Below are positions 18,836 to 28,801 of a DNA stretch of 64,000 nucleotides, piece by piece. Where the stretch lies: the NCBI GenBank assembly GCA_002720855.1, contig PBIN01000013.1, positions 60,491 to 124,490 of the forward strand, read 5' to 3'. A program made the translations under genes and the position numbers. Numbering within the stretch: position 1 is the stretch's first letter; every line of letters begins with the position of its first letter. This DNA comes from Rhodospirillaceae bacterium. Its GTDB lineage: Bacteria > Pseudomonadota > Alphaproteobacteria > MPNO01 > UBA2964. The notes beneath the pieces are model-generated. The model was not told where the DNA came from, did no database searches, and saw nothing but the letters and a program-made list of their open reading frames with translations.

Positions 18836-20081
18836 ATCTCAACGCTTCAACTGGATCGAGACGACCCGCCCGCCATGAAGGATAGAGTGTCGCCAAGAAG
18901 GATAGACCTAACGCCATGCCCGTGACTGCCGCTACTTCAACCGGATCAACTTTCGCCGGCAATTGAGAAAGAAAATAGATTTCTGCCTGAAATAGCTGGC
19001 TATCAGTCAAGGTTTGAAGCCACTGCCTAATGGTCTCGATATTCAGCGAAAATGCGAGTCCCAGTACAAAACCTGCTACTGTCCCGAATACCCCTACTGC
19101 CATGCCGGAGAGTAAAAAAATTCGCATGATCATGCCGCGCGTGGCGCCCATGGTACGAAGGATCGCGATGTCCCTTCCTTTATCGTTAACCATCATGATC
19201 AAACCAGAAATAACGTTAAAAGCAGCAACAACGATAATCAGTGTCAGGATCAGGAACATAACGTTTCTTTCCACCTGAATGGCGTTGAAAAAACTGGCAT
19301 TCGTTCGCTGCCAATCAACAATACGCACTGGTGATTTTGCTTTTTCTGAAATCTGTCGGCGTACGGTTTTTACGAGATCAGGACTCGTTAACATAACCTC
19401 CAAACTCGAAATTTTTCCGGATCCAGTTTTAAAAAATGAACGTGCAGCCTTAAGGGTCGTGAAAAGAAACGAATTATCATATTCATACATACCGATTTCA
19501 AAAACCGCCCTTACCCGAAAGCTCTTCACTCTTGGGACCGAACCAAATGCGGTAACACGGCTCCGAGGTGCGATGAGGGTCACCATACTGCCAACCCTCA
19601 ACCCATAACGTTCCGCAAATCTATGACCAACAACGATGTCTCGGTCTGACGTAAATTTTTTTAAATCACCCTGCACAATATTTTTGCTCAATGCCGGGTG
19701 TTTTCGGATATCAACAGGACGAATACCGCGCACAAGTGCACCACTTGCCGCCCCACTGATCGTCGCCATTGCTTGCCCTTCGATGATCGGTGTGACCCTT
19801 ACCACCCCGTCGATGCCTCGTAATCTATTCGCGATAGCATCAAAATCAGCAAGCCCTCCAGTAAACGGTGCAGATACACCAAGGTGACCATTTAATCCAA
19901 GTATTCGTCCCATGAGTTCAGCTCGGAACCCGTTCATTACCGCCATGACAATAATTAAGGTGGCAACGCCAAGCCCGATGCCCGCTAGAGAAAACCCAGC
20001 AATAACCGATATAAACCCTTCGCGACGACGTGCCCGCAAATACCGCCGCGCTACTGTTCTTTCAAAAGCGGAAAAGATCAT
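18828..20081 (-). CDS. lolC: Lipoprotein-releasing ABC permease LolC/LolE family
   Basis: This is the membrane subunit partner of LolD. The 417-aa protein has one N-terminal transmembrane segment (about 25-50), a large periplasmic domain with VTPIIEGQAMA and VVGHRFAERYGLRVG, then three transmembrane segments of the FtsX fold (from about 270). GRDIAILRTMGATRGMIMRIF is the coupling-helix block that contacts LolD. Only one permease gene is present, so the transporter is probably a homodimer of this protein, as in other alphaproteobacteria; the LolC versus LolE label is therefore nominal. Confidence 0.92.
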   Translation of the reverse strand: MIFSAFERTVARRYLRARRREGFISVIAGFSLAGIGLGVATLIIVMAVMNGFRAELMGRILGLNGHLGVSAPFTGGLADFDAIANRLRGIDGVVRVTPIIEGQAMATISGAASGALVRGIRPVDIRKHPALSKNIVQGDLKKFTSDRDIVVGHRFAERYGLRVGSMVTLIAPRSRVTAFGSVPRVKSFRVRAVFEIGMYEYDNSFLFTTLKAARSFFKTGSGKISSLEVMLTSPDLVKTVRRQISEKAKSPVRIVDWQRTNASFFNAIQVERNVMFLILTLIIVVAAFNVISGLIMMVNDKGRDIAILRTMGATRGMIMRIFLLSGMAVGVFGTVAGFVLGLAFSLNIETIRQWLQTLTDSQLFQAEIYFLSQLPAKVDPVEVAAVTGMALGLSFLATLYPSWRAGRLDPVEALRYE

Positions 20082-20093
20082 CTTTGGAGCCTG

Positions 20094-21407
20094 TTATCTA
20101 ATAAGCTTTGACAACGCGGACTCGGCAGAAAGTTCCTCACGTTCACCTGTGGAACGACGCTTCAGTTCAACCAAACCATTCTTGAGACCACGAGGTCCAA
20201 TAATGATTTGCCAGGGCAAGCCAATGAGATCCATCGTCGCAAACTTTGCTCCTGCGCGTTCGTCGCGATCATCGTACAAGACATCGATCCCCGCAGCTTC
20301 CAATTTGGAAACAGTTGATTCGCAAGCCGCATCGCAGTCTTGGTCTCCCGTACGCAAGTTTATGACACCGACGGTAAATGGTGCGACATCGTCCGGCCAT
20401 ACGATTCCATCTTCGTCGTGATAGGCTTCAATTATGGCGCCAACAAGACGGGAAACGCCTATTCCATACGACCCCATCTCGGGCACAAGCTCTTCACCGT
20501 CTGCGCCTGTTACCGTTGCCCCCATCGCCTTCGAATATTTTGTTCCGAAGTAAAAAATGTGACCAACTTCGATACCGCGCGCGCTGATTAATTTATCTCC
20601 GAGCTCTGCCGCTTTTTCTGGATCGTGTTTTTCATCTGTAGCTGCGTAAAGGCTCGTCCATTTATCGACTACCGGCGATAAATCGGACCGGTAATCTGTT
20701 TCCTCCGAAAGGGCATCGAATTCTAAATAATCCTTATGACAAAAGACTTCGCTTTCACCAGTGTCCGCGAGAATAATGAACTCGTGGCTCAAATCACCAC
20801 CGATTGGCCCGGTATCCGCCTGCATTGGTATGGCCTGTAGCCCCATCCTTGCAAAAGTCCGGAGATAAGAAACAAACATTCTGTTGTATGAATTTCGAGC
20901 GCCTTCGTAATCGACATCAAACGAATAGGCATCTTTCATAAGAAACTCACGACCGCGCATTACCCCAAATCGTGGACGCACCTCGTCGCGAAATTTCCAC
21001 TGAATGTGGTACAGAATTTTAGATAAATCTTTGTAGCTACGGATCGTTTGACGAAATATGTCGGTAATGAGTTCTTCGTTCGTTGGGCCGTAAAGCATTT
21101 CGCGGTCATGGCGATCTATAATGCGTAGCATTTCCTTGCCATACCCGTCATACCGTCCACTTTCCTGCCAAAGTTCCGCTGATTGAATTGTGGGCATCAA
21201 AAGCTCTTGGGCACCAGCGCGGTCTTGTTCCTCGCGCACGATCTGCTCGACTTTGCGCAGAACACGCAATCCCATTGGCAACCATGAATAAATTCCCGCA
21301 CTCGCCTGTCGTACCAACCCGGCACGCAGCATAAGACGGTGCGAGACAATCTGCGCTTCCGCCGGGTCCTCTTTTAACGTCGGAAGAAAATATTCTGATA
21401 AGCGCAT
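20094..21407 (-). CDS. proS: Prolyl-tRNA synthetase, short alphaproteobacterial type
   Basis: ProRS charges tRNA-Pro. The 437-aa protein has class II motifs ([17 protein letters not shown] for motif 1, [17 protein letters not shown] for motif 2, [13 protein letters not shown] for motif 3) and a C-terminal anticodon-binding domain beginning near VGVINLRTG. The large editing insertion that bacterial ProRS of about 570 aa carry between motifs 2 and 3 is missing, which is typical for alphaproteobacteria. Misacylated Ala-tRNA-Pro would then have to be cleared by a separate factor, not in this window. It is followed at once by lolC and lolD. Confidence 0.95.
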   Translation of the reverse strand: MRLSEYFLPTLKEDPAEAQIVSHRLMLRAGLVRQASAGIYSWLPMGLRVLRKVEQIVREEQDRAGAQELLMPTIQSAELWQESGRYDGYGKEMLRIIDRHDREMLYGPTNEELITDIFRQTIRSYKDLSKILYHIQWKFRDEVRPRFGVMRGREFLMKDAYSFDVDYEGARNSYNRMFVSYLRTFARMGLQAIPMQADTGPIGGDLSHEFIILADTGESEVFCHKDYLEFDALSEETDYRSDLSPVVDKWTSLYAATDEKHDPEKAAELGDKLISARGIEVGHIFYFGTKYSKAMGATVTGADGEELVPEMGSYGIGVSRLVGAIIEAYHDEDGIVWPDDVAPFTVGVINLRTGDQDCDAACESTVSKLEAAGIDVLYDDRDERAGAKFATMDLIGLPWQIIIGPRGLKNGLVELKRRSTGEREELSAESALSKLIR

Positions 21408-21514
21408 ATGAAATTACCCAAACTGCAGCCCTTAGCCGCTGAAATGGCGGGCGACGCGATCAGACTTTAGGGAATGGAGGTAGGTTAGGCAATGGCATGA
21501 TCAGCCAACAATAT

Positions 21515-21919
21515 TCAACGTCTTTGGCAAAATTCCGATAGTTTCGCGGCTTGCTCATTTTGGAGCGGTTTACCGTTAAAGTATACCTTGCCTTCTTTAA
21601 CAGTGACTGTTCCAACACTGAAATTTTGTGTTTGGAATTGGTTTGGATTTGCAGGCAACCCCAGCAATTTTTGAAGATCTACGGTAATCGGAATGCTAAA
21701 TTCCGTCGGTACCGTTATTTGTGGTTGGCCACCGAGATCGGCCGATACTACTTTCCTGCCATTGGCATCGATACCCGGCTGATAAGCAACGTCAGAACTC
21801 GGGATGTGTTTAACAAGAAGACTACAATCGGCTTTCGACACCGACACCGTCTGGGCTTCGGCCGAAACGAAATAGTAACTGGCGCAACAAAAAATCGCTG
21901 TAGTGATAATTCCGCGCAT
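21515..21919 (-). CDS. Secreted hypothetical protein
   Basis: The 134-aa product is not recognised. Residues 1-23 form a signal peptide (MRGIITTAIFCCASYYFVSAEAQ) that probably ends at AEAQ. The mature part has two cysteines (in KADCSLLV and SEFCQRR at the end), which could form one disulfide, and several beta-like segments: QPGIDANGRKVVSADLGG, TVPTEFSIPITVDLQKLLG, SVGTVTVKEGKVYFNGKPL. It should be periplasmic or surface-exposed. It stands alone between proS (same strand, 107 bp) and a divergent permease gene, in a block that seems inserted in an otherwise conserved gene order. Confidence 0.75.
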   Translation of the reverse strand: MRGIITTAIFCCASYYFVSAEAQTVSVSKADCSLLVKHIPSSDVAYQPGIDANGRKVVSADLGGQPQITVPTEFSIPITVDLQKLLGLPANPNQFQTQNFSVGTVTVKEGKVYFNGKPLQNEQAAKLSEFCQRR

Positions 21920-22024
21920 ACCTACAGCTTAAGGATGTAGGCTTAACGTACCCTTAAGCGACACTTAATCGAATCAGCTCTCTGTGCGACAATCGCCCAT
22001 TGGAAAAGTAAATTGGGGGTAATC

Positions 22025-23326
22025 ATGTTGAACTCTTTGTTTAAACTAGATGCCAGTCAGACGACTGTCAGGACTGAAGTTTTTGCTGGCCTGACAACAT
22101 TCCTGACAATGGCCTACATAATTTTTGTCAATCCGCAAATTTTGTCGGCGGCAGGTATGGACAAGGATGCTGTCTTTGTCGCGACCTGCTTAGCGGCGGC
22201 ATTTGGGTCGTTGGTAATGGGTTTTTATGCCAATTATCCAATCGCATTGGCACCCGGAATGGGCCTCAACGCCTTTTTCACATTCGGCGTTGTCAAAGGC
22301 ATGGGAGTTAGCTGGGAAATAGCTCTTGCCGCGGTACTGATCTCAGGCATTCTCTTCCTTATCCTGAGTGTTCTGCCGGTTCGCGAATGGATTATTAACA
22401 GCATTCCAAAATCTCAAAAGCTCGCAATTGCTGCAGGCATCGGTTTTTTCTTGGGATTCATCGGCCTCAAAGGCGCTGGTCTCGTTGTTGATCATCCTGC
22501 AACGCTCGTTCACGTCGGGGACCTCGTCAGCCTCAACGTACTACTCGCGGTATTAGGCTTTATTGTCATTGTCGCCCTCGATTACAAAAAAATACCGGGT
22601 GCTATCATCATCGGTATTTTAGTTGTGGCCGTCGCTGGCATGATCTTCGGCCTCGCCAAACCTCCTGCTGGTATCGTAAGTATGCCACCAGACCCCTCAC
22701 CTACATTCTTTGCACTCGATTTAGCAGGGTTCTTTAAACTTGCTGGTGCAACGATGCTAATTCTTGTTTTCAGTTTCTTGCTCGTCGATATGTTTGATAC
22801 TGCCGGAACGCTGATCGGGCTGGGCCATCAGGCGAAAATGCTCGATAAAGACGGCAATTTGCCCAATATCGGCAAAGCCCTTGTTGCTGATAGTAGCGCG
22901 ACAGTTGCCGGTGCAGCATTCGGTACTTCTTCGACTACAAGTTATATTGAAAGCGCATCGGGTATTCGGGCTGGCGGCAGAACAGGCCTGACCGCAGTCG
23001 CCGCGGCAGTGCTCTTCCTGCTGGCATTGTTCTTTGCACCGCTTGCACATTCAATTCCTGGGTTCGCAACGGCGCCCGCAATCGTGTTCGTCGCCTGTAT
23101 GATGGCACGCGGTTTGGCCGATATTGACTGGGACGATGTCACCGAGTTCGTACCTGCTGTGATAACCGCACTGACGATGCCATTGACCTTCTCAATCGCC
23201 ACGGGCATTGGGTTAGGCTTTATTGCTTATGTAGCGATTAAGTTGGCCTGCGGCCGCTTGGCGGACATCAGCATCGCCATGTGGGTCGTATCATTGACCT
23301 TCTTGATCTGGTTCGTAGCCGTCTAA
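22025..23326 (+). CDS. NCS2 family purine permease (AzgA-like)
   Basis: The protein belongs to the nucleobase-cation symporter 2 family, AzgA/GhxP branch, which imports guanine, hypoxanthine or adenine with protons. TLTTFLTMAYIIFVNPQIL-like residues at the N-terminus, NYPIALAPGMGLNAFFTF, LLVDMFDTAGTLIGLG and GTSSTTSYIESASGIRAGGRTG are the branch signatures. It has about 12-14 hydrophobic segments. ATG 22025 is preferred over the in-frame TTG at 22013 because GGGGG lies 5-6 bases upstream. The length is 433 aa. The exact nucleobase cannot be told from the sequence. Confidence 0.88.
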   Translation: MLNSLFKLDASQTTVRTEVFAGLTTFLTMAYIIFVNPQILSAAGMDKDAVFVATCLAAAFGSLVMGFYANYPIALAPGMGLNAFFTFGVVKGMGVSWEIALAAVLISGILFLILSVLPVREWIINSIPKSQKLAIAAGIGFFLGFIGLKGAGLVVDHPATLVHVGDLVSLNVLLAVLGFIVIVALDYKKIPGAIIIGILVVAVAGMIFGLAKPPAGIVSMPPDPSPTFFALDLAGFFKLAGATMLILVFSFLLVDMFDTAGTLIGLGHQAKMLDKDGNLPNIGKALVADSSATVAGAAFGTSSTTSYIESASGIRAGGRTGLTAVAAAVLFLLALFFAPLAHSIPGFATAPAIVFVACMMARGLADIDWDDVTEFVPAVITALTMPLTFSIATGIGLGFIAYVAIKLACGRLADISIAMWVVSLTFLIWFVAV

Positions 23327-23341
23327 CAAAGCTTGCGCGTC

Positions 23342-23881
23342 TCACTTCACCGATAAAAACGGTGGATTGAGGCGCGCAATTTTTTTAAAGACTGGACACT
23401 TCTCGTCGTGAGCACCTGGCAGGTAGCCTGTGCTCATCAAGAATTCCCCCGTAATTTCACCACCAGTAAATACGAACGTTTTCTTGAACAGCTTTACCCA
23501 TTCCGGCTTTTCAAGTGGATGATGCTGATCCAGCCAAGAACGGAATGATCCAAATTCTTTTTGTAAACCCACAATGCGCCTGGCATTTTCGATTGCCGCG
23601 TTGACTTTCAGTTTATTTCGGATAATTGCTGCGTTTCCCAATAAACGCGCCCTATCGGATTCCCCATAATTCGCGACCCGTTCAACTTCAAACCCCTCAA
23701 AAGCCTTATTGAAACCTTCGCGTTTCTTTAAGATCGTGAGCCAGGATAACCCAGCTTGATTGATTTCGAGAACGAGCCGTTCAAAAAGAATATTGTCGTC
23801 CGTTACAGGAAATCCGTATTCCTGATCATGATAAGGGCCGTGAAAGTCATGTCCGGGCGCTGAACCACAATATCCTGACAA
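23342..23881 (-). CDS. tag: DNA-3-methyladenine glycosylase I (Tag)
   Basis: Tag removes 3-methyladenine from alkylated DNA. The 179-aa protein matches the E. coli enzyme in its zinc ligands (C5 and H18 near the N-terminus, and the pair in HDEKC at the end), in YHDQEYGFPVTDD, and in NQAGLSWLTILKKREGF, the base-recognition helix. It is convergent with the permease gene (15 bp apart), and the DUF1467 gene lies 5 bp upstream on the same strand. Confidence 0.92.
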   Translation of the reverse strand: MSGYCGSAPGHDFHGPYHDQEYGFPVTDDNILFERLVLEINQAGLSWLTILKKREGFNKAFEGFEVERVANYGESDRARLLGNAAIIRNKLKVNAAIENARRIVGLQKEFGSFRSWLDQHHPLEKPEWVKLFKKTFVFTGGEITGEFLMSTGYLPGAHDEKCPVFKKIARLNPPFLSVK

Positions 23882-23886
23882 CTGAT

Positions 23887-24144
23887 CTACCCATTCCGAA
23901 AAGAAACGATATCGGAAACCACCACCCAGTAAATAAGGGCAGTCAACAAGCCGGAGATTATTGTTGCCGCTACAACTTTTTTAAATAGATGAGGCTTTAC
24001 CGGGGCTCCTGCTTCGTGGCCGACTTCTGCTTCCGATCCTTCTTCATGAGGTGGCTTTACGCCAATGGGTAGCGCCATAAAAAAAACCAGCCACCAGGCC
24101 ATCACATAAACAACAATCGCTGATGTCCAGGTCATTCTGATCAA
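23887..24144 (-). CDS. DUF1467 small membrane protein
   Basis: The 85-aa product has two transmembrane segments (about 8-27 and 60-80) joined by an acidic, histidine-containing loop (PPHEEGSEAEVGHEAG). MAWWLVFFMALPIGV is the family's N-terminal signature. The function of DUF1467 is unknown; in many alphaproteobacteria it follows the RNase J gene. Its start overlaps the rnj stop by 4 bp, which points to translational coupling. Confidence 0.85.
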   Translation of the reverse strand: MIRMTWTSAIVVYVMAWWLVFFMALPIGVKPPHEEGSEAEVGHEAGAPVKPHLFKKVVAATIISGLLTALIYWVVVSDIVSFRNG

Positions 24145-25796
24145 ATTCTCACGACATGTACGTCGACGTTGGGCCGACGACCCGTTTCCGCATGGAATAC
24201 TTGCCGGGCCGCCCTAACAACAGCACGCTCCAACTTGTCATCATCAAACCGCTGGCGTTCTGACATTTCTTCTACCGTATCCGTGATCGCCAATATCGCT
24301 TCCTGATGCAAGTCCACATCTTCACCCACACCATCAACAATACCCGGAGCAGAAAGGATAGGATTCTTCAAAAGCACCCCGTCTTCATCAAGCACAATAG
24401 TTACAACGGCGACGCCGCTAAAGGTCATGCGCCGGCGTGCACGGACGACATCTCCATCGACCGGCACCAGTCGCCGTCCATCAACGGCATACCGACCCGA
24501 TTGAACCTGCGCAATCACTTCAGGTTCGCCGGGCGCCAACCTGAGCATTTCGCCATTCTCTGCCAGGGCGGTCTTTTCAATGCCATTCTCGCGAGCAAAT
24601 TTACAATGTTCGATCAAATGACGGGATTCACCATGAAGCGGAACCAACAACGGCGGTTCTATCCAACTGTACATGTCTTGCAATTCTGCACGGGCGGGGT
24701 GGCCCGATACATGTACAAATTCTTCATGTTCGGTGATGACATTGACATTCAGCCGAGCCAGCTGATTTTTTACACGGCCAATGGCGCGTTCGTTTCCAGG
24801 TATTTCGCGCGAGGAAAAAATAACCGTATCCCCTTCTGACATCGTGACATCCGGATGATCGTCCGCTGCAATCCGTGAAAGAGCTGCCCTGGACTCACCC
24901 TGACTACCCGTAACAAGCATCAAAACTTCCTCACGCGGGAGATAGCCAATGTCTCGCGCGTCTACAAATTCTGGGCAATCAGAGAGATAGCCGCACTCCT
25001 TTGAGATTTCCGCGATCCGCCACAGCGAACGGCCAATCAGAGCGACCCGCCTTCCAGTATCCTCGGCCACGCGAATACAGGATTCCATTCGCGCGACATT
25101 CGAGGCAAAACAGGCAACCGCTACCTTTCCCGCGCAATCTCCAACGATTTTCTTTAGCGTATCGCGCAATGGTCCTTCCGACCCAGATCGTCCTTCGACA
25201 AATACATTGGTCGAGTCACACATCAACGCCAAAACACCCTCACCGCCTACAGCGCGAAGTACGGACTCATCGGTGCAGGGGCCAACCAATGGTTCAGGAT
25301 CAATTTTCCAATCACTGGCATGAAGAATATTTCCCAATCGAGTCTTGATTGTTAGTGCCTGCGTTTCGGGCACTGAATGGGCCAAATTAACAAAAGACAC
25401 ATCAAACGGACCTAGCGAAATTTCTCCACCCGGTTTAACTTCATTGATCGGCACAGCATTTTCCAAACCGGTTTCAGAGAGCTTCCGGCGCAGTAGGCCC
25501 GCAGCAAATGGAGTGGCGAAAACCGGGCAATTCATTTGACGCCACAGATATGGAATTCCGCCTATATGGTCCTCATGCGCATGCGTAACAATCACGCCCA
25601 CAAGTTTATCGGCGATTTCAACTAGGAATGCGGGATCGGGAACCATGACAACAATCCCCGGAGTGAGGTCATCGCCAAAGGTTACACCACAATCGACCAT
25701 CAACCATGCACCGTCATGGCCGTATAAGCTCAAATTCATGCCTATCTCGCCACAACCGCCAAGCGGCAGAAAAACGAGATCCTCTGGATTATTCAT
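24141..25796 (-). CDS. rnj: Ribonuclease J
   Basis: RNase J is a metallo-beta-lactamase/beta-CASP nuclease with endo- and 5'-to-3' exonuclease activity; in alphaproteobacteria it works in rRNA maturation alongside RNase E. The zinc motif HAHEDH is at residues 72-77. LMCDSTNVFVEGRSGSE and GSQGESRAALSRIA are beta-CASP features, and HVSGHPARAEL contains a late metal ligand. The 551-aa length is normal. The gene sits between coaX (3 bp) and DUF1467 (overlap) at the end of the complex I operon. Confidence 0.94.
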   Translation of the reverse strand: MNNPEDLVFLPLGGCGEIGMNLSLYGHDGAWLMVDCGVTFGDDLTPGIVVMVPDPAFLVEIADKLVGVIVTHAHEDHIGGIPYLWRQMNCPVFATPFAAGLLRRKLSETGLENAVPINEVKPGGEISLGPFDVSFVNLAHSVPETQALTIKTRLGNILHASDWKIDPEPLVGPCTDESVLRAVGGEGVLALMCDSTNVFVEGRSGSEGPLRDTLKKIVGDCAGKVAVACFASNVARMESCIRVAEDTGRRVALIGRSLWRIAEISKECGYLSDCPEFVDARDIGYLPREEVLMLVTGSQGESRAALSRIAADDHPDVTMSEGDTVIFSSREIPGNERAIGRVKNQLARLNVNVITEHEEFVHVSGHPARAELQDMYSWIEPPLLVPLHGESRHLIEHCKFARENGIEKTALAENGEMLRLAPGEPEVIAQVQSGRYAVDGRRLVPVDGDVVRARRRMTFSGVAVVTIVLDEDGVLLKNPILSAPGIVDGVGEDVDLHQEAILAITDTVEEMSERQRFDDDKLERAVVRAARQVFHAETGRRPNVDVHVVRI

Positions 25797-25799
25797 AAA

Positions 25800-26576
25800 T
25801 TATCTGTTCTGCGTATTTCGCCGGTAAATATCGGAAAGCCCGCGAAGCGTGAGGTCATTGTCGAGATGATCGATGGCGTCAATTTCTTCTGCAAATAGAG
25901 GTGCAAGTCCGCCAGTTGCCACGACAGCCATCGATGTACCAAACTCCGATTTAATTCGCATCAACAGCCCCTCAATTAAGCTGACATAGCCCCAATACAC
26001 ACCGGACATCATCGCCGGCACTGTTCTCTTACCAATGACGCTATCGGGTCTTTGAACTGCAACACGCGGCAACTTGGCAGCGGCCATATGCAGGGCATCA
26101 AGAGATAGATTGATTCCCGGCGCTATAACGCCACCGCAATAACTTCCATTTTGATCGACGACATCAAATGTCGTTGCGGTGCCAAAATCGATAATAATGA
26201 GCGGCCCACCATAACTGTTGTGAGCGGCTGCCGCGTTCACCAGTCGATCTGCGCCGACTTCATCCGGCTGACTAACGAGAACATCGATCCCGATTTCGAT
26301 GTCAGGGTCGCCGATAATCAACGGATCAGTCTTGAAGTACTTTCGACAGAGCGCCTTCAAACTGAACAGCGTTTCTGGAACAACCGTAGCAACGATAGAA
26401 GCAGAAATGTCTGAGGCCTTCAATTTGTCGAGCCCCATCAATTGGGTTAGCCAAACGCCATATTCATCGGATGTTCGTTTTGCGTCGCTCGATGCTCTCC
26501 ATTCGCCCATCAGGCGTTCGCCATCATAAATGGCAAATACTGTGTTAGTGTTTCCTGAATCGATGGCAAGAAGCAT
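25800..26576 (-). CDS. coaX: Type III pantothenate kinase CoaX
   Basis: CoaX phosphorylates pantothenate in the first step of coenzyme A synthesis; it does not resemble CoaA and is insensitive to CoA feedback. LLAIDSGNTNTVFAIYDG at the N-terminus is the P-loop-like phosphate motif of the ASKHA fold, and GADRLVNAAAAH and IDFGTATTFDVV hold the catalytic and pantothenate-binding residues. The length, 258 aa, is normal. It is 9 bp downstream of birA. Confidence 0.95.
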   Translation of the reverse strand: MLLAIDSGNTNTVFAIYDGERLMGEWRASSDAKRTSDEYGVWLTQLMGLDKLKASDISASIVATVVPETLFSLKALCRKYFKTDPLIIGDPDIEIGIDVLVSQPDEVGADRLVNAAAAHNSYGGPLIIIDFGTATTFDVVDQNGSYCGGVIAPGINLSLDALHMAAAKLPRVAVQRPDSVIGKRTVPAMMSGVYWGYVSLIEGLLMRIKSEFGTSMAVVATGGLAPLFAEEIDAIDHLDNDLTLRGLSDIYRRNTQNR

Positions 26577-26585
26577 TGATTATCG

Positions 26586-27326
26586 TCAATTCGAAAAAAA
26601 TATCTCAGCGGCGGCGATCTTTCTTGTATCACCCCCATCTCTTTCCAACACTAGTGCTCCTGTTCCGTCAATACCTCGAAATTTGCCCCGTTCCATATCT
26701 CCGCTTGGAAATCTTGCCGTAATTTCGGCCCCTATCCCGTGTGCACGCTCAAGCCAAGCTTCTCGAACAGGATCGAAGCCATGTTGCTTCCATTCTTCCA
26801 AGCGATCTCCAAACGCCGAAACGACACCAGAGACACTCTTTGATGCGGAGACCGTAGCGCTAACATCTGTCAGAGAAATAGCTACCTCAGAAACTTCTTC
26901 TGGAACTTTTTCCAGATTTAACCCTATCCCTACCAAGCACCAGTCATTTTGCGTCTCAATTAGAACTCCGGAAAGTTTTTTACCATTCAGCAAAAGATCG
27001 TTCGGCCATTTGCAAACCAGCCGGTGCTTAGAATCAATCCACTGTGAAACAGCATCGTGTATCGCCAACGCTGTGACGTAGGCAACTTGTCCTACGATGT
27101 GGTGATCAGACAGCGCCCAAACGACGGTCATATAAAGATTGCCAGGCGGAGATTCCCATTTTGCATCTCTGCGGCCTCTACCGGTGGTTTGCTGACCGGC
27201 GACAATAACCAAGCCGTTTGTGGCCTCCCCCGATGCGATCAGCCGCAATGCCTCGCTATTGGTACTATCCAGACACTGGTAATAACGAAGGTTGATACCT
27301 TCAGGTGAATCTGGAAATTCGGTCAT
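26586..27326 (-). CDS. birA: Biotin-protein ligase BirA, no DNA-binding domain
   Basis: This enzyme activates biotin as biotinyl-AMP and attaches it to biotin carboxyl carrier proteins. The catalytic loop is in QQTTGRGRRDAKWESPPGN, with the lysine region VCKWPNDLLLNGKKLSGVL further on and a short C-terminal domain. At 246 aa it lacks the N-terminal winged helix of E. coli BirA, so it cannot act as the biotin operon repressor in that way. It starts 8 bp after nuoN. Confidence 0.93.
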   Translation of the reverse strand: MTEFPDSPEGINLRYYQCLDSTNSEALRLIASGEATNGLVIVAGQQTTGRGRRDAKWESPPGNLYMTVVWALSDHHIVGQVAYVTALAIHDAVSQWIDSKHRLVCKWPNDLLLNGKKLSGVLIETQNDWCLVGIGLNLEKVPEEVSEVAISLTDVSATVSASKSVSGVVSAFGDRLEEWKQHGFDPVREAWLERAHGIGAEITARFPSGDMERGKFRGIDGTGALVLERDGGDTRKIAAAEIFFSN

Positions 27327-27334
27327 TGAGGGTG

Positions 27335-28801
27335 TTACCCCGCAAGGAGCATCCGTGCCGCCGTCCCTGCTCCCTCTACGATAATATCCGGACGGACGAT
27401 GAAAAAAGTGACGAAAAGTGTCGTCCCGACAAGAATGGCCCTTACCTCGCGCCCCATTGATCGATCAAACACCTCCGCAGGCTCGTCGAAATACATAATC
27501 TTGATAATTCGTAGATAATAAAAAGCGCCAACGACACTTGCCAGGACACCAATAATGGCGAGCGTGTAAAGCCCTGCCTCGATCGCTGCCAGGAAGATAT
27601 AGAGTTTTCCAAAGAAGCCTGCCAATGGTGGAATGCCCGCCATGGAGAACATCAATATCGCAAGAGCAAGAGCCATCAATGGTTGATTGCGAGCCAGGCC
27701 CGCAAGGTCGGCAATATTCTCTACCATTCTGCCCGTTCGCCTCATCGCCAATACACAACAGAATGTACCAACGTTCATCGCGAGATAAATTGTCATATAA
27801 ACCAGAATGCCGCGAATACCTGCTTCGGTACCCGTCGCAAGACCGATCAAAGCGTAGCCAATGTTGCCAATTGAGCTGTATGCGAGAAGCCGTTTGATAT
27901 TGTCCTGCCATATCGCTGCAAGCGCACCCAGAACCATCGAGGCGATCGAAATCAAAACGATGACCTGTTGCCAATCCGCAATCAAGACGCCAAAGGGGCC
28001 GACAAGAACCCGAATAAATAATGCTATGGCTGCTATTTTCGGAGCAACGGCAAAGAAAGCGGTAACCGGTGTCGGGGCCCCCTCATATACGTCTGGCGTC
28101 CACATATGAAACGGAACAGCGGAGACTTTGAAAGCAAGCCCAGCGATCAAAAATACGAGTCCAACAACAAGACCAACGCTCGGTCCCGTCCCGCCAAGGC
28201 TCTTAAACAAGGTTGCAAGGCCTTCGAAACTGGTCGTTCCCGCAAAACCGTATACTAACGAACAACCATATAGCAGCATTCCAGACGATAGCGCGCCAAG
28301 AACAAAGTATTTCAACCCGGCTTCTGACGATTTCAAAGAGTCCCGTCTGAATGCGGCGACGACATATAATGACAGGCTTTGCAGCTCCAGCCCGATATAC
28401 AGGGATATCAAATCATTGGCGGAAACCATCATGAACATGCCGAGGGTGGCAAATAGTATCAGGACTGGATACTCGAACCGGGCAATGCTCTCTCTCTCAT
28501 TAAAGTTTATCGACATCAAAATGGCGAAAGAGGAGCCGATGATGATCAGCCACTTCATAAAATGAGCGAAATCATCGACGACAAACTGACCACCGAATGC
28601 AGTCATGCGTCCGTTTTGAACTGACGAAAGAACAACGCCAACAACGATCAGAACCAGAACAGCAATCCAGGAAACCGATCGTGTAGACCCATCTCCCCGG
28701 AAAACGCCAAGCATCAGCAATATCATGCCCATGCAGGCCAAGACGATCTCCGGTAATGCAGGCATCAATTCATTCAGTGATATCATTGATACCTCACTCA
28801 C
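27335..28801 (-). CDS. nuoN: NADH dehydrogenase I subunit N
   Basis: NuoN is one of the three antiporter-like proton-pumping subunits of complex I. The 488-aa protein is almost entirely hydrophobic, with about 14 predicted membrane helices; the conserved lysine and histidine-bearing helices lie in [21 protein letters not shown] and [18 protein letters not shown]. It overlaps nuoM by 4 bp and is the last nuo gene; birA follows. Confidence 0.96.
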   Translation of the reverse strand: MSEVSMISLNELMPALPEIVLACMGMILLMLGVFRGDGSTRSVSWIAVLVLIVVGVVLSSVQNGRMTAFGGQFVVDDFAHFMKWLIIIGSSFAILMSINFNERESIARFEYPVLILFATLGMFMMVSANDLISLYIGLELQSLSLYVVAAFRRDSLKSSEAGLKYFVLGALSSGMLLYGCSLVYGFAGTTSFEGLATLFKSLGGTGPSVGLVVGLVFLIAGLAFKVSAVPFHMWTPDVYEGAPTPVTAFFAVAPKIAAIALFIRVLVGPFGVLIADWQQVIVLISIASMVLGALAAIWQDNIKRLLAYSSIGNIGYALIGLATGTEAGIRGILVYMTIYLAMNVGTFCCVLAMRRTGRMVENIADLAGLARNQPLMALALAILMFSMAGIPPLAGFFGKLYIFLAAIEAGLYTLAIIGVLASVVGAFYYLRIIKIMYFDEPAEVFDRSMGREVRAILVGTTLFVTFFIVRPDIIVEGAGTAARMLLAG

